Shown here piece after piece: positions 8,416-17,228 of a stretch of 64,000 nucleotides of DNA. Source of the stretch: Tsuneonella troitsensis. Lineage in GTDB: Bacteria; Pseudomonadota; Alphaproteobacteria; Sphingomonadales; Sphingomonadaceae. A program made the translations under genes and the position numbers. The notes beneath the pieces were generated by a model. That model ran no database searches and was not told where the DNA came from. It worked only from the letters and a program-made list of their open reading frames with translations. The DNA is taken from positions 646,176-710,175 of the forward strand of contig NZ_LMAU01000001.1 in NCBI RefSeq assembly GCF_001441535.1. The letters are read 5' to 3'. Within the stretch, counting starts at the first letter, position 1, and each line of letters opens with the position of its first letter.

Positions 8416-9762
8416 CTACATAAGCGAGACGTGGCGGTAACCTGCCCAGATCGGGTCAGCGGATTCCGTCTCGCTAAGGCAGCGCTTGACTACTTGAGCC
8501 GTGCCACCGCTCGACATGAGGCCCATTAGTTCTGCGCCAAAGGGATCGTTGACGAAGCGGCGGTCATTAAGATGCCACAGCCAGGCCTCGAAACCTGTCG
8601 AAATGGCGGAGTGGTCGAGGCCTTTGCGGGACAAGTCTACTATGGTGTCGAGCCAGCGCTGGGGTATCTTCTGGGTGCCATCCATGGCGATTTGGTCGAG
8701 ACGATGGCGCAATGCGGGGTCAGCGAAACGGCGGAAGAGCGCATCGGCATATGCGGCGAGGTCCTGCCCCTTTGCCGGCGAGATTGTTGGCAGCGCTTCG
8801 CGGCGCATCAGGCACTCGGCCAGTTCGCGCAGCGCCGGATCGCCGACCGCTTCGTGGACGTATTCGTAACCTGCACGAAGTCCGCAATAGGCCAGCAGCG
8901 AGTGAGCGCCGTTCAGCATGCGGAGCTTGGCAGTCTCGTACGGCGTCACGTCTGCGACGATTTTGGCGCCATGCCGTTCCCAAACAGGGCGAGGGCCTGC
9001 AAAGTGGTCCTGAATGACCCACTGGCTGAACGGTTCGGTGAAGGTGGCGCCTGCATCCTGCATACCGATCCGCTCCTCGATCTGGCCAAGATCGGCGGCA
9101 CTTGTGCGCGGAACGATACGGTCGATCATCGTCGACGGAACGCGACACTCACTATCGAACCACTTTCGCAGCGCGGGATCCTCAGTCTCCAGCCACTGAC
9201 GAACGAGCTCGGCCAGCACACCGCCGTTGTCGGCAAGGTTGTCGCACGGCAGGATGGTCACGCCCGGCAATCCGGCGGCACGGCGCGCAGCAAGGCCGCT
9301 TGCAAGCAGGGGATAGAAGGTCTCACGGGCCTTCGCCCTGTCGAGGCGATTGCCATCGCCGCGCGCATATCCCTTCTCGGTGACTGTCAGCGAAACGATG
9401 TGGCATGCCTTGTCGGCAATCCGGGCGATGACCTGTTCGGCCTGGCTCGGTGCGAACAGGACTTCGCGGACCGCGCCGATCAAACGCGTCGACGCCGTGT
9501 CGCCGGTGCGTTCAGTCAGGGTGTAAAGGCCGTCTTGCGGATTGATCTGCTCCGACACCGCGGGTGAGCGTAAGGACACGCCGCAAATCAGCCAGTTTCG
9601 GTCACCCGCTGAGAGGGCGAGGTCAGTGTACCAAGCTTGGTGTGCCCGGTGAAAGGCTCCGATCCCGAAATGGACGATACCGATCGCCTGGCTGTCGCGA
9701 TCGTAACCTCCGCGTAAAACGTCATCGGGAAGGCAATCTGCAGTCTTGGTGCAAAGCCTCAC
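8416..9762 (-). CDS. uxuB: Mannitol-dehydrogenase-family uronate reductase (UxuB-like)
   Basis: A 448-aa NAD-dependent reductase with the family pattern IVHFGIGAFHRAHQAWYTD at the nucleotide-binding N-terminus, SLTVTEKGY, LPCDNLADNGG, MIDRIVPRT and KLRMLNGAHSLLAYCG, which holds the catalytic lysine region. Sequence style is that of fructuronate reductase (UxuB). The locus has altronate dehydratase but no mannonate dehydratase, so it may in fact reduce tagaturonate to altronate, the job of UxaB. The start is the GTG at 9762, overlapping the uxaC stop (GTGA). The longer upstream frame lies inside uxaC. It is co-transcribed with uxaC. Confidence 0.88.
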   Translation of the reverse strand: MRLCTKTADCLPDDVLRGGYDRDSQAIGIVHFGIGAFHRAHQAWYTDLALSAGDRNWLICGVSLRSPAVSEQINPQDGLYTLTERTGDTASTRLIGAVREVLFAPSQAEQVIARIADKACHIVSLTVTEKGYARGDGNRLDRAKARETFYPLLASGLAARRAAGLPGVTILPCDNLADNGGVLAELVRQWLETEDPALRKWFDSECRVPSTMIDRIVPRTSAADLGQIEERIGMQDAGATFTEPFSQWVIQDHFAGPRPVWERHGAKIVADVTPYETAKLRMLNGAHSLLAYCGLRAGYEYVHEAVGDPALRELAECLMRREALPTISPAKGQDLAAYADALFRRFADPALRHRLDQIAMDGTQKIPQRWLDTIVDLSRKGLDHSAISTGFEAWLWHLNDRRFVNDPFGAELMGLMSSGGTAQVVKRCLSETESADPIWAGYRHVSLM

Positions 9763-11159
9763 AGGCGATAGGCCTTCTTGACGAGGTTGTAAGCGAGGTC
9801 CCGGGCTGTTTCGGCCGCTTCCCAATCCTCCATCCGGTGTTCCGCCACCAGCTGTGCGAGGAAGCCGCAATCGATCCGCCGTGCCACGTCGTGGCGAGCC
9901 GGGATCGACAGGAAAGCGCGCGTATCGTCGTTGAATCCGACAGTATTTTGGAAACCTGCCGTCTCGGTGGTCATCAGGCGGAACCGACGCATTCCTTCTG
10001 GGCTATCGTGAAACCACCAGGCCGGACCCAGCTTGAGGCACGGATAATGTCCCGCCAGCGGCGCGAGCTCGCGGGCATAAGTGCTTTCGTCCAGCGTAAA
10101 GACGATGATCGAGAGGCCTGCCTCGTTGCCGTACTTTCCGAGCAGAGGGCGCAGGGCATGGACGTAGTCGGTGCGGGTCGGGATGTCGGCGCCCTTGTCG
10201 CGGCCGAAGGCTTCGAACAGGTGGCGGTTATGGTTGCGGAACGAACCGGGGTGTATCTGCATCACCAGTCCGTCATCGAGGCTCATCCCGGCCATCTCGG
10301 TCAGCATCTGGGCACGGAACAACTCGGCATCCGCTCCGCTCGCATCTCCGCCCTTGATCCTGTCGAACAAGGCTGCAGCCTCTATCTGCGAGAGGTCCGC
10401 TGTTGCGGCGCTGGGATGGCCATGGTCAGTCGAGGTCGCACCCATCTCGGCGAAAAATGACCGTCGTTTGCGGTGCGCCGCGAGATAGCCCTGCCATACG
10501 AAACAGTCTTCCCCCGTCAGTTCGGAGAACTGTTTCAAGTTGTCGGAGAAACCCTCGAATTCCGGATCTACGACTGGATCGGGGCGGTAGGCGGTAATGA
10601 CGCGACCGGCCCATTTGCTCTCGCGCATGGTCCGATGGTGTTCGAGCGTGTCCAGTGGGCTTTCGGTGGTTGCCAGCAACTCGATGCCATATCGGTCGAA
10701 CAAGGCACGAGGCCGGAATTCATCACTCTGGAGCGCGTCGCTAATTGTGTCGAAGTAAAAATCGGCTGTCTCGCCGTCGAGCCGCACATCGATGCCGAAC
10801 GCCTCGGCGAACACCCAGTCGAGCCACATCCGGCTTGGCGTCCCGCGGAACAGGTGGAAATTCTCTGCAAGGATGCGCCAGGCCGCGCGCGGATCCGCTT
10901 TGTGACTGCCGATCCCAAGATCCTCGAGCCGGATGCCTTGCGAATAGAGCATGCGGAACAGGTAGTGGTCGGGCGCCAGAAGCAGCTCGGTTGCATTGCC
11001 GAAGGGCTCGTTGCTGGCAAACCACTGCGGATCGGTGTGCCCGTGTGGGCTGACAATGGGAAGTCCGGCAACCTCGCGATACAGCACCTGCGCTATTGCG
11101 CGCGTGTTCGGGTCAGCGGGCAAGAGACGATCAGGGTGGAGGGTGAGAGGTAGCGGCAT
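9759..11159 (-). CDS. uxaC: Uronate isomerase
   Basis: A 466-aa cytoplasmic isomerase that converts galacturonate to tagaturonate and glucuronate to fructuronate. Metal-binding HxH is visible early in IVSPHGHTDPQWF. Other family blocks include DHYLFRMLYSQG, TESPLDTLEHH and NTVGFNDDTRAFLSIPARHD near the end. The length matches UxaC enzymes (about 470 aa). ATG 11159 starts the conserved N-terminus (PLPLTLHPDRLLPADP); the frame runs on upstream through the divergent promoter without support. It is divergent from uxaA and shares one operator (11224-11238) with it. Confidence 0.94.
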   Translation of the reverse strand: MPLPLTLHPDRLLPADPNTRAIAQVLYREVAGLPIVSPHGHTDPQWFASNEPFGNATELLLAPDHYLFRMLYSQGIRLEDLGIGSHKADPRAAWRILAENFHLFRGTPSRMWLDWVFAEAFGIDVRLDGETADFYFDTISDALQSDEFRPRALFDRYGIELLATTESPLDTLEHHRTMRESKWAGRVITAYRPDPVVDPEFEGFSDNLKQFSELTGEDCFVWQGYLAAHRKRRSFFAEMGATSTDHGHPSAATADLSQIEAAALFDRIKGGDASGADAELFRAQMLTEMAGMSLDDGLVMQIHPGSFRNHNRHLFEAFGRDKGADIPTRTDYVHALRPLLGKYGNEAGLSIIVFTLDESTYARELAPLAGHYPCLKLGPAWWFHDSPEGMRRFRLMTTETAGFQNTVGFNDDTRAFLSIPARHDVARRIDCGFLAQLVAEHRMEDWEAAETARDLAYNLVKKAYRL

Positions 11160-11223
11160 GGGTGTGCTTTCAAAGGCGGGCCGGAGCGCACTTTCGCCGT
11201 TCGTTGTCGCGGCCGCGCGATTG

Positions 11224-11238
11224 TGGTAACCGGTGTCA
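11224..11238. promoter_or_regulatory. LacI-family operator between uxaC and uxaA
   Basis: TGGTAACCGGTGTCA contains the 14-mer GG(A/T)AACCGGTGTCA found at five places in this locus and nowhere else noticed between genes. It is a partial palindrome centred on CCGG, as expected for LacI-family proteins. It lies 65 bases upstream of uxaC and 69 bases upstream of uxaA, so one site can control both directions. The likely binder is the LacI-family protein encoded at 27171-28196. Confidence 0.75.
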
Positions 11239-11306
11239 ATGCGATGGATTGCATGATTTCCCGGAGTGATCAACCGGCACTCCACGAATAGGACAACGAC
11301 AGGCAA

Positions 11307-12818
11307 ATGAACGAAGAGGGTGCGCTTCGCACATTGATGCCGGACTGCTGGCGATGCCATGACGCCGATACGGTTGGGATCGCGCTCATCGATCTGGCGG
11401 CAGGGAACGTCGTTACTGTCGCAGGCCAGCGGTTGTCCCTGCAAGACGCCATCCCTTCAGGACACAAGTTCGCCCTTGTCGATCATTCTGCGGGTGAGCC
11501 TGTCGTGCGGTATGGGGAGCCAATCGGGCGAGCGACCGCTTCGATCGTGGTCGGGGCTCACGTCCATTCCCACAACCTCGCAACTGCTCTGGCCGGAGAA
11601 CAAAGCTACGCCGCAAGCGACCTTGCGCCGGGCGAGGTCATGGCAAAGCCCCTTGGGCAGTGGCTCGGATATCGGCGCGCGGACGGACGGTATGCGACGC
11701 GCAACGAAATCTGGCTGCTACCTACTGTGGGCTGTGTTGCACCTCTCGTCGAACTGGTCGCACGTGAGGCGCAGGTGCGCCACGCGGGAAAGGTGGATGC
11801 GATCGTTGGGTTTGGGCACCCCCATGGCTGCTCACAATTAGGAGATGATCTTGCAGGCACCCGAGCGGTTCTTGCGGCTCTTTGCGATAACCCCAATGCC
11901 GGAGGCGTGGTGCTTGTCGGGCTGGGATGCGAATCGAACCAGCTAGACGATCTCGTAGCGCTCGTGCCCGAACGGAGCCGTCTGAAACTCCGCGTAATGC
12001 GGGCGCAGGACCCCGGTGACGAAATGGCGCGCGCCATGGCTATGGTCGACGAGTTGGTGGAGGAACTGGCCCCGCTACGGCGCGGGCCGGCGCCTGCCTC
12101 TGCTTTGACGGTTGGTCTCAAATGTGGTGGCTCGGATGCGCTGTCCGGCCTTACTGCGAACCCGATGCTTGGCCGGTTGAGCGACCGGGTCGCGGCGAGC
12201 GGCGGAAAGCTTATCCTGACAGAGATACCGGAAATCTTCGGTGCCGAAGATGCATTGCTCGGTCGCGCTACGTCGGACCGTGTGTTCGAGGCCGCAGGAA
12301 TGCTGCTCAACCGGTTCAAGCGCTACTTCCTCGACCAGGGCGAGCCGGTGTCCGAAAACCCTTCGCCGGGAAATATTGCTGGAGGTATCACGACGCTTGA
12401 AGAAAAGTCGCTCGGCGCGGTGCAGAAGGCAGGCAAGGCACCGCTCGCTGATGTGATCCACTATGGCGGCACCGCCAGCGAGCCCGGTGTCACGCTGCTG
12501 GAGGCACCGGGCAACGACGCAGTCTCGTCGACCGCGCTCGCCGCAGCAGGTGCGACGGTGATCCTCTTCACAACCGGCCGGGGCACACCGCTCGGCTTCC
12601 CGGTTCCGACTGTGAAAGTGTCTTCGAACACGGCGCTCGCCCTGTCGAAGGCCGGTTGGATTGATTTCGACGCAGGCTGCGCATTGGCCGATGGGGCCGA
12701 GGCGGTCAGCGACAGGTTCTCCGATTATGTCCTCGAGGTTGCAAGTGGGCGGATGACTGCCGCCGAACGCAGCGGCCAGCGCGTCATATCGGTCTGGAAG
12801 CGGGGAGTGACTCTCTAG
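11307..12818 (+). CDS. uxaA: Altronate dehydratase
   Basis: A 503-aa cytoplasmic dehydratase making 2-keto-3-deoxygluconate from altronate. An N-terminal SAF-like domain (about residues 10-100, with GAHVHSHNLATAL) is followed by the large altronase domain with GFGHPHGCSQLGDD, LVGLGCESNQ, LTVGLKCGGSDALSG, ENPSPGNIAGGITTLEEKSLG and TTGRGTPLGFPVPTVK. Length agrees with UxaA (about 495 aa). It is transcribed away from uxaC with a shared operator between them. It completes the galacturonate branch to KDG together with uxaC and the reductase gene. Confidence 0.95.
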   Translation: MNEEGALRTLMPDCWRCHDADTVGIALIDLAAGNVVTVAGQRLSLQDAIPSGHKFALVDHSAGEPVVRYGEPIGRATASIVVGAHVHSHNLATALAGEQSYAASDLAPGEVMAKPLGQWLGYRRADGRYATRNEIWLLPTVGCVAPLVELVAREAQVRHAGKVDAIVGFGHPHGCSQLGDDLAGTRAVLAALCDNPNAGGVVLVGLGCESNQLDDLVALVPERSRLKLRVMRAQDPGDEMARAMAMVDELVEELAPLRRGPAPASALTVGLKCGGSDALSGLTANPMLGRLSDRVAASGGKLILTEIPEIFGAEDALLGRATSDRVFEAAGMLLNRFKRYFLDQGEPVSENPSPGNIAGGITTLEEKSLGAVQKAGKAPLADVIHYGGTASEPGVTLLEAPGNDAVSSTALAAAGATVILFTTGRGTPLGFPVPTVKVSSNTALALSKAGWIDFDAGCALADGAEAVSDRFSDYVLEVASGRMTAAERSGQRVISVWKRGVTL

Positions 12819-12827
12819 GCGTCACTC
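12805..12827. terminator. Hairpin between convergent uxaA and dctM
   Basis: GAGTGAC (12805-12811) and GTCACTC (12821-12827) form a perfect seven-base inverted repeat around a nine-base loop that contains the uxaA stop codon. The two genes end only four bases apart, so a bidirectional terminator here would be economical. The stem is short and there is no T-run, so the call is tentative. Confidence 0.35.
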
Positions 12828-14108
12828 GCCACCCAGGACGCTTGGCAGCCAAAGTGACAGCGCCGGGACGTAGCTGACGATGATGAGCGCTGCGATCAAC
12901 GTAAGATAGAACGGCCAGATCGTCTTCACGAGGGTCGTGACCGGGATTTTGCCCACCGCGGAGCCCACGAACAGTACCGATCCCACAGGTGGTGTAACCA
13001 GACCGATCCCCAGGTTCAGCATCATGATGATCCCGAAGTGAACCGGATCGACACCCACGTCCATCGCCACCGGAAGGAAGATTGGCGTCGTGATCACGAT
13101 CAGCGGCGCCATGTCCATGAAGGTCCCGAGGGCCAGCAGCATCAGGTTGATGACCAGCAGCGTCAGAATCGGATTTTCAGTGATGAACCCGATCAACGCG
13201 CCTAGTGCCGCGGGCACCTCTAGCAGCGCCAGTGTAAATCCGAATGCGGTTGCCGCAGCGATGATGAACAGCACCATCGAAGCCGTGCGCACGGACTTGC
13301 CCGCTGCCTCCCAGGTGCCACGCCAGCCCAGGCTGCGATAGACAAGCGTTCCGACAAGCAGCGTATAGACCACTGCCACAGCCGAACTTTCGGTGGGGGT
13401 GAAGAACCCGCTGAGGATGCCGCCCATGATGATTACTGCTGTCATCAGTCCGGGGATGGCATAGGCCGCGGCGCGGATGAATGCGCGCCAGCCGGGGAAC
13501 TCTCCCATCGGCAGGTTTCGGCGGCGCGCCACCAGCCATGCCATGAACATCAGCATGAAGCCCGTCAGCAGGCCCGGAAACACGCCCGCGAGGAACAGGT
13601 CGCCGATCGACACGCCGATGCCCGATGCGGCGGAATAGATGATCATGTTGTGCGACGGCGGGATCAGAAGGCCGACGATCGCAGCCGTGACGGTCACGTT
13701 CACAGCGTAGTCGCCAGGGTAGCCCTTGTCCTTCATCAGGGGCACCATCGTCGATCCTATGGCAGAGGCGCTGGCGATGGCCGAACCGGACACCGCGCCG
13801 AACATCATCGAAGCCCCGACATCGACGATGCCAAGACCACCTCTGACCCGGCCGACGGCGGCATCCGCTACTCGCACCAGCCGCTCGGCAATGCCCGCCC
13901 GGTACATCAGGTCTCCCGCGAATATGAAGAACGGGATCGCCATCAGGGTAAATACGCTGATGCCCGAGGCGATGCGCTGCACCGCCACGATCGGCGGGAT
14001 GCCCATGGCAAGGAAGCAAGCCAATGCCGAGCCGAAGAGGGAATATCCCACTGGCACTCCGATCAGGAGCAGAAGGAACAGCACACCGAACAGGACCAGT
14101 AGTTCCAT
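12822..14108 (-). CDS. dctM: TRAP transporter large permease subunit
   Basis: A 428-aa inner-membrane protein with about twelve hydrophobic segments, the sodium-coupled permease of a tripartite ATP-independent transporter. Typical blocks are IPFFIFAGDLMYRAGIAERL, MMFGAVSGSAIASASAIGS, LLIPPSHNMIIYSAASG, GGILSGFFTPTESSAVAV and MMLNLGIGLVTPPVGSVLFV. It overlaps the dctQ stop by ATGA and is the last gene of the esterase-GH43-dctP-dctQ-dctM run. The probable cargo is a uronic acid or short oligogalacturonate, inferred from the neighbours. Confidence 0.94.
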   Translation of the reverse strand: MELLVLFGVLFLLLLIGVPVGYSLFGSALACFLAMGIPPIVAVQRIASGISVFTLMAIPFFIFAGDLMYRAGIAERLVRVADAAVGRVRGGLGIVDVGASMMFGAVSGSAIASASAIGSTMVPLMKDKGYPGDYAVNVTVTAAIVGLLIPPSHNMIIYSAASGIGVSIGDLFLAGVFPGLLTGFMLMFMAWLVARRRNLPMGEFPGWRAFIRAAAYAIPGLMTAVIIMGGILSGFFTPTESSAVAVVYTLLVGTLVYRSLGWRGTWEAAGKSVRTASMVLFIIAAATAFGFTLALLEVPAALGALIGFITENPILTLLVINLMLLALGTFMDMAPLIVITTPIFLPVAMDVGVDPVHFGIIMMLNLGIGLVTPPVGSVLFVGSAVGKIPVTTLVKTIWPFYLTLIAALIIVSYVPALSLWLPSVLGGE

Positions 14109-14587
14109 CAGTGTGTCTCCTCTTCACCATGAGGCTCCACGGGATGGGTTCCGCTCATGATCTGTGGCAGCGCGAACAGTGCCATGAGCAACCCTGAGAC
14201 AGGCAGCGGGATGTAGGCGACCGAACGGCTTATCCCGAGCGATGGGACCACGTTTCCGCGCACCAGCCAGCACAGCTGAAGTCCATACACCAGCAGGACA
14301 AGGCCCAGGAGGGCGACAACCAAGGCCACCAGGCGAAGGATCGGCTTGGCCCGCTCACCCAGCTTCTCCTCCAGCAGGGCGATTCGGATGTGAAACCCTT
14401 CGTGGACCCCGGCTGCGGCCGCGAACATGACATACCAGATCATCAGGATCAGCGAAGCCTGCTCGGTCCATGACGGGCTGGCATCCAGAATGAATCGCCC
14501 GAAGACTTGCCATCCCACGATCGCTGTCATGGCCAGCAGCCCCGCCGCGCCGAAGCCTATCAGCCAGCGGGATACCGTGTCTGCCAT
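14108..14587 (-). CDS. dctQ: TRAP transporter small permease subunit
   Basis: A 159-aa inner-membrane protein with four hydrophobic segments and the DctQ landmarks ASPSWTEQASLILMIWYVMF and GVHEGFHIRI. It forms the membrane complex with dctM. The start at 14587 has GGGAGG seven bases before it; an ATG at 14593 would give an ATGA overlap with dctP but has almost no spacing to the ribosome binding site. A much longer upstream frame is a shadow of dctP. Confidence 0.9.
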   Translation of the reverse strand: MADTVSRWLIGFGAAGLLAMTAIVGWQVFGRFILDASPSWTEQASLILMIWYVMFAAAAGVHEGFHIRIALLEEKLGERAKPILRLVALVVALLGLVLLVYGLQLCWLVRGNVVPSLGISRSVAYIPLPVSGLLMALFALPQIMSGTHPVEPHGEEETH

Positions 14588-14589
14588 GG

Positions 14590-15594
14590 TCATGCCTCCC
14601 TCATGGCGAGAATTCGTTCCACCACGGATTTCTGTTCGCTGCTCGTAACGAATTGGTCCCAGACCGGGCGCATGAGCGCAGCGAACGGTGCCTGGTCCAT
14701 CTCGTTCACTTGCACTTTCGATTGGGCGATCGTGTTCATTGCCTCGGTTACCCGGCGGTCCCACAGGCGCCGCATCTCGACGACCGAAGCCTTGGCAGCC
14801 TCGCGCACCAGCGCCTGATCGGGCAGGGAGAGCTTGTCCCAACCGATCTTGCTCATCACGAAGGCTTCCGGCGTCAACAGATGGCCCGTCAGGCTTAGGT
14901 AGCTCGCAACTTCGTAGTGTCGCTCCCCAAGAAAAGTCGGCCAGTTGTTCTCCGCGCCGTCGATCACGCCTTGTGCAAGCGACTGGTAGATTTCGCCGAA
15001 CGGGATAGGCACCGCGTTCGCGCCAAGTGCATTGACCATGGCGACATAAAGGTCCGATGCGGGCACCCGCATCTTCAGGCCCTGCATGTCCTCTGGGGTC
15101 ACAATCGGCCGCCGCGCATTGTAGAAGTTGCGGGCTCCGGAATCGTAAATGGCGAGGCCGATGAGCCCGTGCTTCTCCATAGACGCGAGGACTTCGTCGC
15201 CCACTTCGCTGTCGACGACGCGCCGCATGTGGTCGACTGAATCGAACACAAATGGCAGCGAAAACGGCAGGGTCATCGGCTCGGTCGAATTGAGCGGCGC
15301 AAAGTTTACCCGGTTGAAGTCGATCCCGCCAAAGCTCGTAATCTCGAGAGTGTCGGTTTCATTCCCGAGCTGTCCGCCTGCGAACACCTTGATGCCGATG
15401 CGCCCATCGGTCTTTTCAGACAGATAACGGCCCATGAACTCGACCGCGCTAACCGTGGGATAGTCGGCCGGATGCGCGTCTGCACTTGTCAGAAGCCCGG
15501 ACATGACAGGTTTGCATGCAGGCAGGGCCGCGATCGCTCCCAGCGATATTGCGCCCCCGATCAGTCCCCGCCGCGTGGCATGGAATGCAGTCAT
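14590..15594 (-). CDS. dctP: TRAP transporter solute-binding protein
   Basis: A 334-aa periplasmic binding protein of the DctP family. The N-terminus has a twin-arginine-type signal (TRRGLIGGA) and a hydrophobic stretch ending LPAC, which could also be a lipobox. The conserved substrate-carboxylate arginine lies in GLKMRVPASDLY, followed by PIPFGEIYQSLAQGVIDGAENN. It should capture a carboxylate sugar for dctQM. The start overlaps the GH43 stop (ATGA), so sugar trimming and uptake are coupled in one transcript. Confidence 0.92.
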   Translation of the reverse strand: MTAFHATRRGLIGGAISLGAIAALPACKPVMSGLLTSADAHPADYPTVSAVEFMGRYLSEKTDGRIGIKVFAGGQLGNETDTLEITSFGGIDFNRVNFAPLNSTEPMTLPFSLPFVFDSVDHMRRVVDSEVGDEVLASMEKHGLIGLAIYDSGARNFYNARRPIVTPEDMQGLKMRVPASDLYVAMVNALGANAVPIPFGEIYQSLAQGVIDGAENNWPTFLGERHYEVASYLSLTGHLLTPEAFVMSKIGWDKLSLPDQALVREAAKASVVEMRRLWDRRVTEAMNTIAQSKVQVNEMDQAPFAALMRPVWDQFVTSSEQKSVVERILAMREA

Positions 15595-17228
15595 CCGGCG
15601 ATAAACTCCTGTCCGTCATCCAGCGCGGTAAAGCGGAAATCGCGGAACTTTGCAGCGCCGGGCCCTGCGGCGTAGAGGCCAGGCCGAAGCATGAGGAAGC
15701 CTCCACGAACGTTGTGGTGATAACCCGACACTTCCATTCCACGGTCGAAGCGATGCCATGTCTTGCCGCCATCACCGCTGGTGTCGTAGGTCACGATATG
15801 GCGATTGTTCGTCACGCGAATGCGCATGCGGCTGCCGTGCGGATTGACCGGCCGCCCGCGCTCGATCCCGTACTGATGAGTGACGAAACGGTCGATATCG
15901 AAGCCGAGACCGCAATAGAGCTTGTCGTCGTAGAACAGGATGAGCCCGGCCCGTCCGTGCGGCGGGATCTCGACGTCGCACTCGAAGCGGTAGCTGCGAT
16001 CGCCCGCTGTGAGCAGCAGTGGCGACCCGCTTGATGGAGCATCGCCCTTGCCGGCGAAGTGGAGGACGCCGCCTTCGGTCCGGACGCGCGATGCTTCGTC
16101 GGGTGCGGGACGGAAGAAGGCCCACTTGCTTCCCAATGCCAGCGGCCCGGAGAAGTCGTCGGTAAGTGCGATGCCGTGGGGCAGGACATCGCCATCGGCT
16201 GGTTTCGCGATCGGTCGAGACAGATCGCCGCCGGTCATCTCGAACCAGCCATCGGGAGTGAACCGAACCGGGTCGAGCAGGCACTGCCTGCCGAGCGTCC
16301 AGAAGCCGTTCTCGAAGCCGTGATAGAGGGACCACCAACTGCCGTCGGGCGCCTCGACCAGCGATGCGTGCCCCCGTGACCACCAAGCCTCATCCATCGA
16401 CTTCGTACGTACGATCGGATTGCCCGGATGGTGCTCCCACGGACCATGCAGTGAGCGGGACCGTGCAGCGATGACCATGTGGCCCGTCGGTGGCCCGGCC
16501 GTACCCCCGACGGCCGTGATCATGTAGTACCACTCGCCGACCTGGTGGATCTTGGGCCCTTCGGGCGAGAACCCCTCGACGATCCAGTCGGACGGATAGC
16601 GCCACGGATCGTAGACATGCTCAACTTCACCCGCGAGCGAGAGGTTGTCGTCCGACAGTCGCACGCGGTCACCGCCCGACAGGAATAGCCACTTGCTGCC
16701 GTCCTCGGCCACCGCGTGACACGGGTCGATATGGTTAGGCAGACCCAGTGGAACAGGATCGCTCCACGGTCCTTCGACCCGGTCGGCCCACGTCGCGAAA
16801 ATGTCGTTCTGCGGTTCGGCCTTGACCGGAATATAGAGAAGATACCGCCCGCTATCCTTGTGGAGGCTGGGAGCCCATACTGACCCGATGTTGCGATGAA
16901 GTGCGGGTTTCAACGGACGCCAGTTCACCAGGTCTCGTGAATGCCAGATCGTCAGTCCGGGGTAGGCGTCGAAGGTAGAGAACGTGACGTAGTAATCGTC
17001 CCCGTCCTTGAGCACTGCCGGATCGGGCCGGTCGCCGGAAAGCACTGGATTGAGGAATGTCCCGTCGCCGAGATCGGGAATACGCTGGTTGTCGAACCCG
17101 CGCCTGACTTGAACGATTCCCTTTGGCGCGGAAGTGGGCGTGGCGGACGCCAATTGACTGCGCGCCGCGACCGACGCGACGCCGAAGGCGCCGGCTCCGG
17201 CAATGAGGGTGCGCCTGTCGCTGCGCAT
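15591..17228 (-). CDS. Exported glycoside hydrolase family 43 protein
   Basis: A 545-aa five-bladed beta-propeller hydrolase with a C-terminal beta-sandwich. It starts with a twin-arginine-type signal (DRRTLIAGAG). GH43 catalytic features are visible: RPDPAVLKDGDDYYVTFST (general base Asp), SVWAPSLHKD, NHIDPCHAV (modulating Asp) and GFSPEGPKIHQ (general acid Glu). In pectin loci such enzymes remove arabinose, xylose or galactose side chains. ATG 17228 overlaps the upstream esterase stop by one base (TGATG). Exact substrate cannot be told from sequence. Confidence 0.9.
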   Translation of the reverse strand: MRSDRRTLIAGAGAFGVASVAARSQLASATPTSAPKGIVQVRRGFDNQRIPDLGDGTFLNPVLSGDRPDPAVLKDGDDYYVTFSTFDAYPGLTIWHSRDLVNWRPLKPALHRNIGSVWAPSLHKDSGRYLLYIPVKAEPQNDIFATWADRVEGPWSDPVPLGLPNHIDPCHAVAEDGSKWLFLSGGDRVRLSDDNLSLAGEVEHVYDPWRYPSDWIVEGFSPEGPKIHQVGEWYYMITAVGGTAGPPTGHMVIAARSRSLHGPWEHHPGNPIVRTKSMDEAWWSRGHASLVEAPDGSWWSLYHGFENGFWTLGRQCLLDPVRFTPDGWFEMTGGDLSRPIAKPADGDVLPHGIALTDDFSGPLALGSKWAFFRPAPDEASRVRTEGGVLHFAGKGDAPSSGSPLLLTAGDRSYRFECDVEIPPHGRAGLILFYDDKLYCGLGFDIDRFVTHQYGIERGRPVNPHGSRMRIRVTNNRHIVTYDTSGDGGKTWHRFDRGMEVSGYHHNVRGGFLMLRPGLYAAGPGAAKFRDFRFTALDDGQEFIAG

